A stretch of DNA of 64,000 nucleotides from Hydrogenophaga palleronii_A (lineage in GTDB: Bacteria > Pseudomonadota > Gammaproteobacteria > Burkholderiales > Burkholderiaceae_C). The notes under the pieces were generated by a model. That model was not told the origin of the DNA. It did not search any database and saw only the letters and a list, made by a program, of their open reading frames with translations. Shown here one piece after another: positions 1-9,371 of this stretch (positions within the stretch are counted from its first letter, which is position 1; every line of letters begins with the position of its first letter). The stretch is taken from the NCBI RefSeq assembly GCF_031457455.1, contig NZ_JAVDWU010000009.1, positions 1 to 64,000 of the forward strand, in the 5' to 3' direction. A program made the translations under genes and the position numbers.

Positions 1-93
1 CCACCACCACCACCACCACCACCACCACCACCACCACCACCACCACCACCACCACCACCACCACCACCACCACCACCACCACCACCACCACCA
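1..93 (+). repeat. CCA trinucleotide repeat encoding poly-proline
   Basis: Thirty-one perfect CCA codons run from the first base of the window and probably continue upstream. In the reading frame of the lyase they encode an uninterrupted proline linker ahead of the catalytic domain. Such a pure codon run, instead of mixed proline codons, points to recent expansion by replication slippage. Confidence 0.95.
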
Positions 94-2082
94 CCCGCGC
101 CGCCACCGGCTCCTGGTCATCCCGGCCTCCTGCACACTCAGGTTGACCTCAAACGCATGTCGGAAATGGTGGCCATCAGCCAGGAGCCGTGGTTGGGGGG
201 ATGGAACGTGCTGCTCAACGGCCGCCGCGCCAACCTGGGCGCAACGCCTTTCCCGCTGGAGGTCGTCCACCGCGGTGTCGCCGGCCACGAGAACTACGGC
301 GTGATGATCGTGGACATGATGCGCACCTACCATCTGGCGCTGCGCTGGCACATCTCGGGCGATGAAGCCTATGCCCGGGATGCGGTGATGTTCCTCAACG
401 CCTGGTCGTCCACGCTGAAAGAACTGGGTGGCAATTCCAACCTTTTCCTCTCCTCGGGTCTGTATGGCACCCAATGGGCCAATGCCGCAGAGCTGATGCG
501 CAACTATCCCGGCTGGGCCAAGGACGACATCAAGCGCTTCCAGGACATGTTGCTCAAGGTGTTTTATTCGAGGGCCCACGACTTCCTGACCACCCACAAC
601 GGCTCCGAGGTCAGAAAGGTCACCCACTACTGGGCCAACTGGGACCTGGCCAACCTCTGTGCGGCCTACGCCATCGGCGTGTTCTGCGACCGGCCCGACA
701 TCACCGCCTTCGCGGTGAATTACTACAAGACCGGCCGCGGCACGGGCGCTTCCGCCCACCATGTCTTCTATCTGCACCCAGGGCACCTGGGCCAATGGCA
801 GGAGACGCACCGCGACCAGGGCCACTCCACGCTGGGCATCGCGCTGGCGGGCTGTTTGTGCGAAATGGCCTGGAATCAAGGCGAGGACCTCTATGGCCAC
901 TGGAACAACCGGCTGCTGGCCGGCGCGGAATACGTGGCCCGCAACAACCTGACCGACCCGGCCACGATGCCCTTCGCACCGTACACCGGCGTCCATGGCA
1001 AAGGCACGGCAGCGGCCGGCACGGGCTCACGCCGCCCTTGCTTTGAGCGCATCTACCACCACTATGTGAGCCGCAAAGGCCTGTCGGCCCCGTGGACGAA
1101 AGCGATACTCGGCGAGATGCGGCCAGAGCGCATCGACGGCGGGGACGACCCCGGCATGGGCACGCTGCTGTACACGCGCAGTGCCGCCCCACCCGCGCCT
1201 CCCAGCGGCCTCACTGCTTTCCTCAGCGAGGGCAAGGTGCTGTTGTCATGGTGGGGCAGTGCCGATGCCACCCACTACCTTGTCCAGCGGGCGAGCTCAC
1301 CCGGTGGCTCCTTCACGACGTTGGGCCAAGTCACCGAGCCCCGCACCTACACCGATGCAGCGGCCCAAGGCACTTGGTACTACCGGATCGTGGCGGCCAC
1401 ACCCACTGGCGAACGGATCGGTAAGCAGACTGTCCGCGTGGCTGTGCCCGGCGAACTCTGGCTGCACTTACCGCTGGATGGCACTGCCAATGACGTCAGC
1501 GGCAACGCCCGGCACGGCAAACTGGCTGGGGGTGCGACCTGGGGCGAGGGCCGACTGGGCGGAAGCGCTCTGAACCTGGACGGCAACGACGGGCACATGG
1601 CCTTGCCCGATGGCGTTGTATCGGCCCTGGGCGACTTTACCGTCGCGGTGTGGGTCTATTCGGAAACCACGGCTTTCAACACACGCATCTTTGATTTCGG
1701 GTCGACTGACGTGGCCTATATCGCGCTGACGCCCCTCGGGGTCGGCCCCGCCCCAGAAAGCGCAAGACGGACCTACTTCATGGCGTCTCGCGATCAGTTC
1801 TGGCCCGAGCAGCCTCTGTTCGCGGACGCGCTGCCCACCGGTCGCTGGGTGCATGTGGCCCTCACGCAGTCTGGCAAGGTCGCATCGCTGTACGTGGCCG
1901 GTCGGCTCGCTGCAAGGCACGACGGCATCTGGATCACGCCCTATCAGCTCGGCCACACCACGCAGAACTGGATCGGGCGTTCGCAGTACGGGGGTGATCG
2001 GTACTTCAAGGGCCGCTTGCAGGATTTCCGTATCTACAGCGGTGCGCTGACGGCAGCGCAGGTAGCGACACTCGCACAGTAG
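1..2082 (+). CDS. Alginate-lyase-like secreted protein with Fn3 and LamG domains (5' partial)
   Basis: The reading frame is open from base 1, so the N-terminus lies outside the window. In order it holds 31 proline codons, a short Pro/Ala linker, an alginate-lyase-type alpha/alpha-toroid domain (about 160-1170, with a HYWANWD motif reminiscent of the NNHSYW region of PL5 lyases), a fibronectin type III domain (about 1185-1440) and a LamG/concanavalin-A-like domain to the stop. Members of this family cleave uronic-acid polysaccharides by beta-elimination outside the cell; Fn3 and LamG modules usually help binding. The first internal ATG (157) lies inside the lyase domain, after conserved HPGLLHT sequence, so it is not the real start. 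Polysaccharide specificity is unknown. No neighbour shares its pathway. Confidence 0.8.
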   Translation, partial: PPPPPPPPPPPPPPPPPPPPPPPPPPPPPPPPAPPPAPGHPGLLHTQVDLKRMSEMVAISQEPWLGGWNVLLNGRRANLGATPFPLEVVHRGVAGHENYGVMIVDMMRTYHLALRWHISGDEAYARDAVMFLNAWSSTLKELGGNSNLFLSSGLYGTQWANAAELMRNYPGWAKDDIKRFQDMLLKVFYSRAHDFLTTHNGSEVRKVTHYWANWDLANLCAAYAIGVFCDRPDITAFAVNYYKTGRGTGASAHHVFYLHPGHLGQWQETHRDQGHSTLGIALAGCLCEMAWNQGEDLYGHWNNRLLAGAEYVARNNLTDPATMPFAPYTGVHGKGTAAAGTGSRRPCFERIYHHYVSRKGLSAPWTKAILGEMRPERIDGGDDPGMGTLLYTRSAAPPAPPSGLTAFLSEGKVLLSWWGSADATHYLVQRASSPGGSFTTLGQVTEPRTYTDAAAQGTWYYRIVAATPTGERIGKQTVRVAVPGELWLHLPLDGTANDVSGNARHGKLAGGATWGEGRLGGSALNLDGNDGHMALPDGVVSALGDFTVAVWVYSETTAFNTRIFDFGSTDVAYIALTPLGVGPAPESARRTYFMASRDQFWPEQPLFADALPTGRWVHVALTQSGKVASLYVAGRLAARHDGIWITPYQLGHTTQNWIGRSQYGGDRYFKGRLQDFRIYSGALTAAQVATLAQ

Positions 2083-2128
2083 TGCGAGGGAATGGGTGTT
2101 GATTTCCACGCAATTCTGATCCCTCGCA
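2083..2128 (+). terminator. Inverted repeat after the lyase gene, possible terminator
   Basis: TGCGAGGGA (2083-2091) is complementary to TCCCTCGCA (2120-2128), a perfect 9-bp stem with a 28-base loop directly after the lyase stop codon and in the gap before a convergent gene. There is no T-tract, so this is a weak candidate for intrinsic termination. Confidence 0.35.
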
Positions 2129-2215
2129 GGCTGCCCAGGCCCGCCGGTGAAGACCGGCGAAGCGAGGAATGCCATCAGCCCCATCGTGTTTGAGATGGGC
2201 ATTTGGATCACCGGG

Positions 2216-5200
2216 TTACTGTGGGGCGTTCGGGATGGGCTGGTCGGGATGGCCGAGCCAGCGCGGCCTGCGAAGGCCGAACAGCAGTTCGTACATCACC
2301 GGCACCAGCCCCAGGGTCACCAACGTGCCCAGCAGCAGGCCGCCCATGATGGTGATGGCCATGCCGGACCACAGCGGGCCACCGAACAGCAGCAGCGGCA
2401 CCAGGCCGGCCACGCAGGTGAGCTTGGTCATCACGATGGGGCGCAGGCGCTGCACGGCGGCACCGATCACCGCTTCCCGGCGTGAATTGCCCGCCGCGAG
2501 TTCGGCCTCAATGCGTTCGAGCAGCAGCACCGCGTTGTTGACGATGATGCCGGCCAGCGACAGCAGGCCGAAGTTGGCCATGAAGCCCAGTGGCTCGCCC
2601 GCGATTTTCAGCGCGGGCGCCACGCCGATCAGGGCGAACGGGATGATGCTGAGGATCAGCGCCAGCTTGCGGAACGAACCGAACTGCCAGACGAAGAGGA
2701 TCAGCATTGCCACCGCCGCGTGCGGCAGGTACTCGCTGAGCGCTGCGTTGGCTTCGGCAGCTTCTTCGATCTCGGCCCCGAGTTCGATCCGGTAGCCCGA
2801 GGGCAGCACCAGCGCGGCCACGGTGGGCGCGAGCTGGTCCACCACCTGCTGTGCAGTCTGGGTTTCGCTGCGGCCCTGCACGGTGAGCGTGCGCGACAGG
2901 TTGCGGCGGCGGATGACCGAGGGCTCCGAGCCCACCGACACCGTGGCGATGGCCGACAGCGGCACCGGCGCTGCGCCGGTGACCGGGTAGATCAGGCTGT
3001 TGGCCAGGTCCTCGGGCCGCTGGCGCTCGGCGGCGGTGCCGCGCACCACCAGCGGCACCAGGGTGTCGCCGTCGCGCAGGGCCGACACCGCCAGGCCGCT
3101 GAAGCGCGCACCGAGCGAAGTGGCCACGTCTTCGCTGGTGATGCCCAGCCGGCGCGCCTTGGGCTGGTCGATTTGCACGTCCAGCCGGGGCACGCGCTGG
3201 TCCCAGTCGTCGCGCACGCCGACCACGCCGGGCATGCCCCGCAGGGCGGTCTGCAACTGACCGCCCAGGCGGCGCAGCTCGTCTTCGTCGGGGCCGGAGA
3301 TGCGATAGGCCACGGCGCCCGAGTCGTTGGAACCGAGCGAGAAACGCTTGACGTCCGCACGCAGCTCTGGGTGGCTCTTGGCCAGCCAGTCGCGGGTGCG
3401 CTCGATCATGGGGTCGAGCGCGTCCTTGTCCTTCACGCCCACGGTGAAGTAGCCGATGTGCGAGGCCGGCAGGGGCGGGTTGAGTCCGAGGATGATGCGC
3501 GGCCCGCCGTCGGCCACGTAGCCGATGCTGGTCGTCACCTCGGGGTTGGCCTGCTTGTCGCTCAGCCAGCGACTGACCGCCTGCACGGTGGCGAGCGTGG
3601 CGCGCGAGTCGCTGCCGGGCTGCAGTTCGAGGGTCATCTGGTACTGCGGCCGGTCCGACGGTGGCAGGAAGCCTGCGGGCACGCTCGCCAGCATCGCCAT
3701 CGCGCCCGTGAGCAGCAGCGCCATGGCGCCCAGGAAGACCGCCTTGTGGTTGAGCACCGAGGCGATGATCCGGCGGTAGGTCCGGTAGAACCTGGATTCG
3801 GGGGGGGCGTCGGCCTGCGCGGCGTGGTGCGAGGGCTTGAGGAAGTGGTAGCACAGCAGCGGCGTCACCGTCAGGCAGAACAGCCAGGAGCCCAGCAGCG
3901 ACAGCGCCAGCACGATCACCAGCGGGCGCAGGTACTCGTTGATGGAGGTGTTGCCGAAGAAGAAGGGCGAGAAGGCGAAGATGATCACCAGCGACGACGT
4001 GAGCAGTGGGATGGCCAGCGTCTGGCCGGCGCGGATGCAGGCCTCGCGCCGGTCCTCGCCCTCCGCCAGCCGGCGCTCGATGTCTTCGGCGATCACGATG
4101 CCGTTGTCCACCAGCAGGCCCAGGGCGATGATGATGGCGGCCATCGAGACGTTGTGCAGCTCGATAGAGAGCAGTTGCATGGCGATCAGCGTGCCCAGGA
4201 TGGTCAGCGGCACGATGCTGCCCACCACCAGGCCGGCGCGCCAGCCCAGGAACAGCACGACGACCGCCATCACGATGACGATGGTCTCGCCCATCACGCG
4301 GTTCATCTTGCCCATCTCGTGGTCCACCACGTCGGCCTGGAAGGTGACGTAGTCGAGTGCGAAGCCGGCCGGCAACTGCTGCTGCAGTTCGGACACGCGC
4401 GCCTTCAGGGATTCGCCAAAGGCCTGGATGTTCTGCCCCGCGCGCATGGACACGCCCAGCACCACGGCGGGTTCGCCCTGGTAGACGGCGGCCGAATCCG
4501 GCGGGTCGGCGGGCAGCACCTGGATGCGCGCGATGTCGCCCAGGCGCACGGTGGCGTCGGCGCTGCCGCTTCGCTGTGGCACGCTGATCACGAACTGGCG
4601 CAGCGCCTCCAGCGAGACGATTTCACCCGAGGCAACCAGGGCGCTGTTGAGCCCGCTCAGCACCACCTGGCCGCCCGAGAGCACCACGTTCTGCTGTTGC
4701 AGCTGCTGCAGCACGGCGGGGGCGCCCAGGCCCAGCCCTGCCAGGCGCACGCGGTCAAACTCGATGTAGACGCGTTCGTCCTGCAGGCCGTGGAAGCTCA
4801 CGCTCTGCACGCCCGGCAGCGTGTAGAGCTGGTCGCGCAGACGCTTGAGCGGCTCGCGCATCTCGCTCATGGCAAAGCCCGGTGCGGTGACGGCGATGGA
4901 GGCCACCGCGACGCGCCCGAAGTCGTCGTTCACCTGCGCCGGCAGCGTGCCGTCGGGGAACTGGGGCGACACCTCGGCCAGCTTGGCGCGCACCTTCTGC
5001 CAGATCGGCTGCAGATCGGTGTGGCTTTCGTGCACCGTGACCTGCGTGATGGCCAGACCGGTGCGCACCGTGCTGACCACGTGCTTGATCTCGGGCAGCT
5101 CGCGCAGCCGTTCCTCCAGCGGGCGCGCGATCAGCTGTTCCATGCGCTCCACCGGCAGGCCGGGGTTGGCGACGAAGATCATGGCGTCGCGGATGGTGGT

Positions 5201-5317
5201 GGAGGGCTCTTCCTGCGACGGGAACTTCAGGAACGCGAACACGCCGGCCAGCAGCACCAGGGTGGCCACGAAGAAGGTCAGTCGGCTGGCGCCGAGTGCG
5301 GACTGGGTGAGTTTCAT
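2216..5317 (-). CDS. RND efflux permease (AcrB/HAE1 superfamily)
   Basis: Inner-membrane proton-driven pump of a tripartite efflux system, 1033 residues, the usual size for the family. An N-terminal membrane helix is followed by a large periplasmic porter region, a block of helices with the motif GLLVDNGIVIAED (TM4-type), a second periplasmic half and C-terminal helices. The TM4 motif has Asp-Asn where AcrB has the paired Asp407-Asp408, as in many HAE-like pumps outside the AcrB group. Its ATG overlaps the stop of the adaptor gene by 4 bp, so the two are translationally coupled. Substrate unknown; heavy-metal (CusA-type) specificity is not indicated by the TM4 motif. Confidence 0.93.
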   Translation of the reverse strand: MKLTQSALGASRLTFFVATLVLLAGVFAFLKFPSQEEPSTTIRDAMIFVANPGLPVERMEQLIARPLEERLRELPEIKHVVSTVRTGLAITQVTVHESHTDLQPIWQKVRAKLAEVSPQFPDGTLPAQVNDDFGRVAVASIAVTAPGFAMSEMREPLKRLRDQLYTLPGVQSVSFHGLQDERVYIEFDRVRLAGLGLGAPAVLQQLQQQNVVLSGGQVVLSGLNSALVASGEIVSLEALRQFVISVPQRSGSADATVRLGDIARIQVLPADPPDSAAVYQGEPAVVLGVSMRAGQNIQAFGESLKARVSELQQQLPAGFALDYVTFQADVVDHEMGKMNRVMGETIVIVMAVVVLFLGWRAGLVVGSIVPLTILGTLIAMQLLSIELHNVSMAAIIIALGLLVDNGIVIAEDIERRLAEGEDRREACIRAGQTLAIPLLTSSLVIIFAFSPFFFGNTSINEYLRPLVIVLALSLLGSWLFCLTVTPLLCYHFLKPSHHAAQADAPPESRFYRTYRRIIASVLNHKAVFLGAMALLLTGAMAMLASVPAGFLPPSDRPQYQMTLELQPGSDSRATLATVQAVSRWLSDKQANPEVTTSIGYVADGGPRIILGLNPPLPASHIGYFTVGVKDKDALDPMIERTRDWLAKSHPELRADVKRFSLGSNDSGAVAYRISGPDEDELRRLGGQLQTALRGMPGVVGVRDDWDQRVPRLDVQIDQPKARRLGITSEDVATSLGARFSGLAVSALRDGDTLVPLVVRGTAAERQRPEDLANSLIYPVTGAAPVPLSAIATVSVGSEPSVIRRRNLSRTLTVQGRSETQTAQQVVDQLAPTVAALVLPSGYRIELGAEIEEAAEANAALSEYLPHAAVAMLILFVWQFGSFRKLALILSIIPFALIGVAPALKIAGEPLGFMANFGLLSLAGIIVNNAVLLLERIEAELAAGNSRREAVIGAAVQRLRPIVMTKLTCVAGLVPLLLFGGPLWSGMAITIMGGLLLGTLVTLGLVPVMYELLFGLRRPRWLGHPDQPIPNAPQ

Positions 5318-6435
5318 GGCTGGCCTCCGTGCAGCAGGGTGGTCGGCGCGTGGGCCACGGCGACCTGGCCTTCGGTGAGGAAGGCGGCGCCCGCCACCAC
5401 CACCTGATCACCCATCTGCAGCCCGGAGGTGACGGGAATGCGGCCGCCGGGCAGGACTTCGCTGCCGATCTGCACCGCGCGGCGCACCAGCGTGCCTTGC
5501 GCCGCGTCGAACACGAAGACGCTGGCCGCGCCGGGCGCGGTGGCCGGCAGCAGCGCGGAGGCGGGCACGGTCACACCGGCGGTCTGGGGCTGCGGCAGTT
5601 CCACCGACACCACCGAGCCGCTGCGCAGCTCAGGCGCGGCACCTTCCAGGCGGAACACCGCCTGCACCAGGGAGCCGTTGTCGCTGTGCGTGGACAAGCG
5701 CTCCAGCTTCAGCGGCCGGGTGCCACCCCCTGGTGCGGTGCTGCCCAGCCGGGCGGTCGCGGTCTGCCCGGACCGCAGGCGCGCGGCGGTCGCCTCGGGC
5801 AGCATGCTCACCACCTCCAGCGCCTGTCCGGCCTCGATCTGCAGCACCGTCTGGCCGGCGCCCACGTCGCTGTGGGGTTGGGCGGCGCGGGCAACGATTT
5901 CGCCGTCGAAGGGTGCCTTGATGTCCGCCAGTGCCAGGTCGCGGCGCGCCATGCCCAGCGCGGCGTCGGCGGCCTGCAACTGGCTGAGCGCCACGCGGTG
6001 CTGCGTTTGCACCACTTCCAGCGCGGTGGCCGAGATGATCTGGTCCCTGGCCAGGGACTCGTGCTGATGCAGCTGCGTCGTCCGTTCGGCGAGCGCGGCG
6101 GCTGCGGCGGTGCGGTCGGCCTGTGCCTTGTCCAGCCGCCACTGCGCGGGTGCCGCGTCCAGCCGCGCCAGCACTTGGCCGGCGCGCACGGGGTCGCCCA
6201 CGTCCACCAGGATGGTGGCGATGCGCCCCGGCTGTTCGAAGCCCAGGTCCGCGCGCTGGCGGGCGCGCAGGGTGCCGACGAAGGTTTGTGTGGTGTCGAC
6301 CGCAGCGGCGGTCAAGCGCTCCAGCTTGACGGGGCGGGGCGCGGTGGCAGTGGGCGGGGGCGCTTCGGTGCAGCCGGCGAGCAGCGCGGCCAGCAGGGCG
6401 GCGGTGGCGAGGGTCTTGCGATAGGGCGAGGGCAT
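5314..6435 (-). CDS. RND efflux periplasmic adaptor lipoprotein (membrane fusion protein)
   Basis: Links the inner-membrane pump to the outer-membrane channel. The 373-residue protein starts with a lipoprotein signal whose lipobox LLAGC places the acylated cysteine at residue 22. It then shows the biotinyl-lipoyl-like half motifs (near DVGDPVRAGQVLARLD), an alpha-helical hairpin (about residues 95-160), the returning lipoyl half (IKAPFDGEI) and a beta-barrel. It overlaps the pump gene by 4 bp and follows the TetR gene by 44 bp, consistent with a repressor-adaptor-pump operon. Confidence 0.92.
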   Translation of the reverse strand: MPSPYRKTLATAALLAALLAGCTEAPPPTATAPRPVKLERLTAAAVDTTQTFVGTLRARQRADLGFEQPGRIATILVDVGDPVRAGQVLARLDAAPAQWRLDKAQADRTAAAAALAERTTQLHQHESLARDQIISATALEVVQTQHRVALSQLQAADAALGMARRDLALADIKAPFDGEIVARAAQPHSDVGAGQTVLQIEAGQALEVVSMLPEATAARLRSGQTATARLGSTAPGGGTRPLKLERLSTHSDNGSLVQAVFRLEGAAPELRSGSVVSVELPQPQTAGVTVPASALLPATAPGAASVFVFDAAQGTLVRRAVQIGSEVLPGGRIPVTSGLQMGDQVVVAGAAFLTEGQVAVAHAPTTLLHGGQP

Positions 6436-6479
6436 GGGAAGGGTATCCGGTTCAGAGGGGAATGGGAAAGTGGCGCGTG

Positions 6480-7034
6480 TCAGTCAAAGCGCTGGGTGAG
6501 CTGTTGCAGGGCCTGGCGCATGGCGGCGTGTTGTTGTGGGCTGAACTGGTGCAGGTTCAGCAGCTCCAGCAGCGACAGACCGTCGAGGGCGGCGGCCACC
6601 ACCAGCGCCAGGCCCGCCTCGGGTCCGGCACCGGCCAGCTCGCCGTAGGTGCGGTCGAAGAGCTGCTGCACCGGACCCAGCAGGTGCGGGTAGCTGGTGG
6701 CTGCGGCAAGCAGGTTGGCCTGCAGGCGCTTTTCGCCGGGCGGCATGTCGAAGGTGTCGTCCACCAGGGCCATCAGACGGGCGCTGGTGGTGGCGCCGCG
6801 CTGCGCGGCCTTGGCGCGGCTGCGCTGGTCGAGTTCGAGGCTCATGCGCTCGACCAGGGCGCCGAGCAGATCGTCCTTGGTCTTGAAGTGGTAGATCAGG
6901 CCGGCCTTGGTGACGCCGGCGGCGGCGGCCACGCCTTCGAGCGTCAGCTCCTGAACACTGTGGGTGGCGATCAGTTCGGCGGCGGCGTCCAGCAGCTTTT
7001 CGCGTGAGCTGCTGCGTCCGGGTGGCTTGGGCAT
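6480..7034 (-). CDS. TetR-family repressor of the RND efflux system
   Basis: 184 residues with a typical N-terminal helix-turn-helix (about residues 28-58, ending in the LIYHFKTKDDLL motif) and a ligand-binding C-terminal domain. It is the first gene of the minus-strand efflux operon and is divergent from the outer-membrane factor gene. An inverted repeat at 7066-7084 sits between the two start codons, so the protein probably represses both directions and itself. The effector is unknown. Confidence 0.9.
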   Translation of the reverse strand: MPKPPGRSSSREKLLDAAAELIATHSVQELTLEGVAAAAGVTKAGLIYHFKTKDDLLGALVERMSLELDQRSRAKAAQRGATTSARLMALVDDTFDMPPGEKRLQANLLAAATSYPHLLGPVQQLFDRTYGELAGAGPEAGLALVVAAALDGLSLLELLNLHQFSPQQHAAMRQALQQLTQRFD

Positions 7035-7065
7035 GGGTGACTCCTGAAGTGCTGATGTAGTTGAA

Positions 7066-7084
7066 ACTATACTGCACGTATAGT
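7066..7084. promoter_or_regulatory. Candidate TetR operator in divergent efflux promoter
   Basis: ACTATAC (7066-7072) and GTATAGT (7078-7084) form a perfect 7-bp inverted repeat with a 5-bp spacer, the usual form of a TetR-family operator. It overlaps plausible plus-strand promoter boxes TTGAAA (7061-7066) and TACAGT (7084-7089) separated by 17 bp, so binding would block transcription of the outer-membrane factor gene and probably also of the repressor gene. Confidence 0.6.
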
Positions 7085-7122
7085 ACAGTTATGAACATTG
7101 TCTGTCAACAAGGAGATCGTTC

Positions 7123-8514
7123 ATGACCTGTTTTTCCATGGCCCGTCGGGCCTTGACCGCCGCCGCGCTGGTGGCACTGGCGGGCTGCGCCGCACCGGTG
7201 GTCGCACCCACCGCTTCCTGGAAGGCTCCCGCTGGCTGGAGCGCGGATGTGCCGCTGGCGGCGCCCACCGCCCACGCGGCTGCACCGGTGTCCGAGGCCT
7301 GGTGGGCGTCGGCCGGCAGCGCCGAACTCAACGCGTTGGTGGAGGTGGCGCTGCGATCCAACCGCGACCTGCACATCGCTGCGGCCCGTGTGCTGCAGGC
7401 GCGCGCCGGTGTCGAGGCGGCCGATGCACAACAGCTGCCGCAGCTGGGCCTGGCGGCCGGCGCGCAGCGGGGGCGTGATTCCAGCGCCAACCCCAGGGCC
7501 AGTGTGGTGTCGGTGGGCCTGCGCGCGGGCTGGGAGCCCGATCTGTTCGGCGCGCAGGGGCTGGCCAGCCAGGCTGCGACGCTCGACGCGCAGGGCGCCG
7601 AGCTGGCGCAACAGGCGATGCGGGTGGCCATCGCGGCCGACGTGAGCACGGCCTGGTTCGAGATCCGGACGCTGCGGCGCCGCGAGGCCGTGGCGCGCGA
7701 CGCATTGGCCACGCTGGAGCGCCAGATCGAGGTGGCCCGGCGGCGCTTCGATGCGGGCCAGTCGAGCGCGCTGGACGTGGACCGCCAGCTCGCCGAGCAG
7801 GGGCAGGAGCGGGCCGCACTCGCACAGTTGCAGGGCGCGCAGCGCGCGCGCCTGCGCCAACTGGCGGTGCTCACCGGCGCCGCGCAGCCCGACCCCACGC
7901 TGGCCTTTGCGGACGCCGGCGCGACCGGCATCGCCGCACCGGCCGGGCTGCTGCCGGCTGAGCTGCTGGAGCGCCGGCCCGACGTGCGGCTGCAGGCACG
8001 CGCGCTGGAGGCCGCCGCCGCGCGGCTGGGTGTGGCCCGGCGCGACCTCTACCCGCGCATCCAGCTCGACTGGGCGGGCCACAAGGAGCGCCTGAGCGTG
8101 GGTGGAAGCAGCGCATCGCCCACGCTCGTGGTCGGCTACGGTGTGTCGCTGGCGTTGCCGATCTTCGACGGCGGCCGCATCCGCGCCAACATCGCCGTCC
8201 ATGAGGCTCGCACCCAGGAGGCCATGGCCGGGTACGAAAAGGCCATGCTCGTTGCGCTGGCCGATGCCGAGACCGCGCTGGTGCAGCTCGCCGCTGCCGA
8301 GACCACCGTGGCCGAGCTGGAGCAGGCCTTGCGTGCGGGTGCCGATGCGGCCAGCCGCAGCCAGCGCATGTTCGAGGCCGGCCTGGTTGACCTGAACACC
8401 GTGCTCGATGTGCGGCGTAGCCACCTGCGCGCGCAGGACGCCCTGCTGCAGGCGCGCGGCGCCCAGTGGGTGGCGGGCGTGTCGGTGCGCCGCGCGTTCG
8501 CTGGTGGAGTCTGA
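7123..8514 (+). CDS. Outer-membrane factor of RND efflux (NodT/OprM-type lipoprotein)
   Basis: TolC-like outer-membrane channel completing the tripartite pump. 463 residues with a lipobox LAGC that puts the lipidated cysteine at residue 22, followed by the two repeated OEP halves (for example the ERRPDVRLQARALEAA region) typical of NodT-family factors. A good ribosome-binding site AGGAG (7111-7115) lies 7 bases before the ATG. It is transcribed divergently from the repressor-adaptor-pump operon, across the palindromic operator. Putting the channel gene on the opposite strand is less common than a single three-gene operon. Confidence 0.93.
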   Translation: MTCFSMARRALTAAALVALAGCAAPVVAPTASWKAPAGWSADVPLAAPTAHAAAPVSEAWWASAGSAELNALVEVALRSNRDLHIAAARVLQARAGVEAADAQQLPQLGLAAGAQRGRDSSANPRASVVSVGLRAGWEPDLFGAQGLASQAATLDAQGAELAQQAMRVAIAADVSTAWFEIRTLRRREAVARDALATLERQIEVARRRFDAGQSSALDVDRQLAEQGQERAALAQLQGAQRARLRQLAVLTGAAQPDPTLAFADAGATGIAAPAGLLPAELLERRPDVRLQARALEAAAARLGVARRDLYPRIQLDWAGHKERLSVGGSSASPTLVVGYGVSLALPIFDGGRIRANIAVHEARTQEAMAGYEKAMLVALADAETALVQLAAAETTVAELEQALRAGADAASRSQRMFEAGLVDLNTVLDVRRSHLRAQDALLQARGAQWVAGVSVRRAFAGGV

Positions 8515-8537
8515 AGGTCCCCCCGCAGCGCTACGCG

Positions 8538-9266
8538 CTACCCCGGGCCACGGGCTTTGCGGGCTGCGGGCTTTGGTGTCTTGACAGTGTCGGTTTTTTC
8601 GCCCACCGGCCGCACGCGGGTCAGGTGGCTGGCGATCATGCCGGCCACGGTGCGGGCCACGGCCTTCACGTCCAGCGGCTCGTCAAAAATCATCTCGACG
8701 GTGGCGTAGATCAGTTCCACCACGATGCGGCTGACGAGCTGCAGCTCGGCCGCGTCGGCTTCGGGCAGGGCCATCGCGAGCAGCCGGGTCTGCTCGTGCG
8801 TGACGGCGGCGTGGGATGCCAGCCGCACCTGTTGCAGGGCGGGCACGGCGCGCAGGGCCCGCATGATCCAGACCCCGCCCACGGTCTGCACCGTGGCTTC
8901 ATAGGTGTCGACGATCAGCCCTTCGATCGCGCGTTCAAGGCTGTCGACACCGCCGTTGAACACCTCCAGCGTGATCCAGCGGTCAACGCGCTCGTTCTGG
9001 GCCTGCATCAGGCGCTGCCCCAGTTCGGACAACAGCGCGTACTTGTTGGGGAAGTAGCGGTAAAGCGCCGGTGGCGTGAGCCCGGCGCGCTCGCACACCA
9101 GGTTGGTCGACAGCCGCTCGATGCCCACGTCGGCCAGGGTCTGCGCGGTCACTTCCAGGATGCGTTCGAAGGTCTCGGTGGCGCGCTGCTGCGCGGGCTG
9201 CTTCTTGGTGACCAGGGAAGGCTGGGGCTTGCGGATCGAGGGCATGGAACGGAGGGTCTGTGGCAT
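8538..9266 (-). CDS. TetR-family transcriptional regulator
   Basis: 242 residues with an N-terminal basic extension of about 25 residues, a TetR helix-turn-helix (LSTNLVCERAGLTPPALYRYFPNK) and a longer C-terminal ligand-binding domain. It ends 23 bp from the efflux channel gene (convergent) and is divergent from the DUF2147 gene at 9372, separated by 105 bp with an AT-rich direct repeat. That position suggests it controls the DUF2147/porin pair. A second in-frame ATG (9246) could be the true start, which would remove 7 residues. Confidence 0.88.
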   Translation of the reverse strand: MPQTLRSMPSIRKPQPSLVTKKQPAQQRATETFERILEVTAQTLADVGIERLSTNLVCERAGLTPPALYRYFPNKYALLSELGQRLMQAQNERVDRWITLEVFNGGVDSLERAIEGLIVDTYEATVQTVGGVWIMRALRAVPALQQVRLASHAAVTHEQTRLLAMALPEADAAELQLVSRIVVELIYATVEMIFDEPLDVKAVARTVAGMIASHLTRVRPVGEKTDTVKTPKPAARKARGPG

Positions 9267-9307
9267 TAGGGATTCTCCCAGTAAATTTTTTCCCCAAAAC
9301 AGTAGTC

Positions 9308-9332
9308 ATCACTATAAACTAGCTATCACTAT
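9308..9332. promoter_or_regulatory. Direct repeat in TetR/DUF2147 divergent promoter
   Basis: ATCACTAT occurs at 9308-9315 and again at 9325-9332, separated by 9 bases that end in the small palindrome TAGCTA (9320-9325). The stretch 9285-9340 is clearly more AT-rich than its surroundings, as expected for a promoter. This may be the binding site of the adjacent TetR regulator, though TetR proteins usually prefer inverted repeats. Confidence 0.4.
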
Positions 9333-9371
9333 CTAAATGTGCCTTGTCTTCACGCAAGAAAGGTGTCCGCC

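Noticed and set aside
2720..5407. An 895-codon open frame on the plus strand rich in His, Gln, Arg and Gly
   Set aside because: It is exactly antisense to the RND permease, has biased composition and no domain; a high-GC shadow of the real gene.
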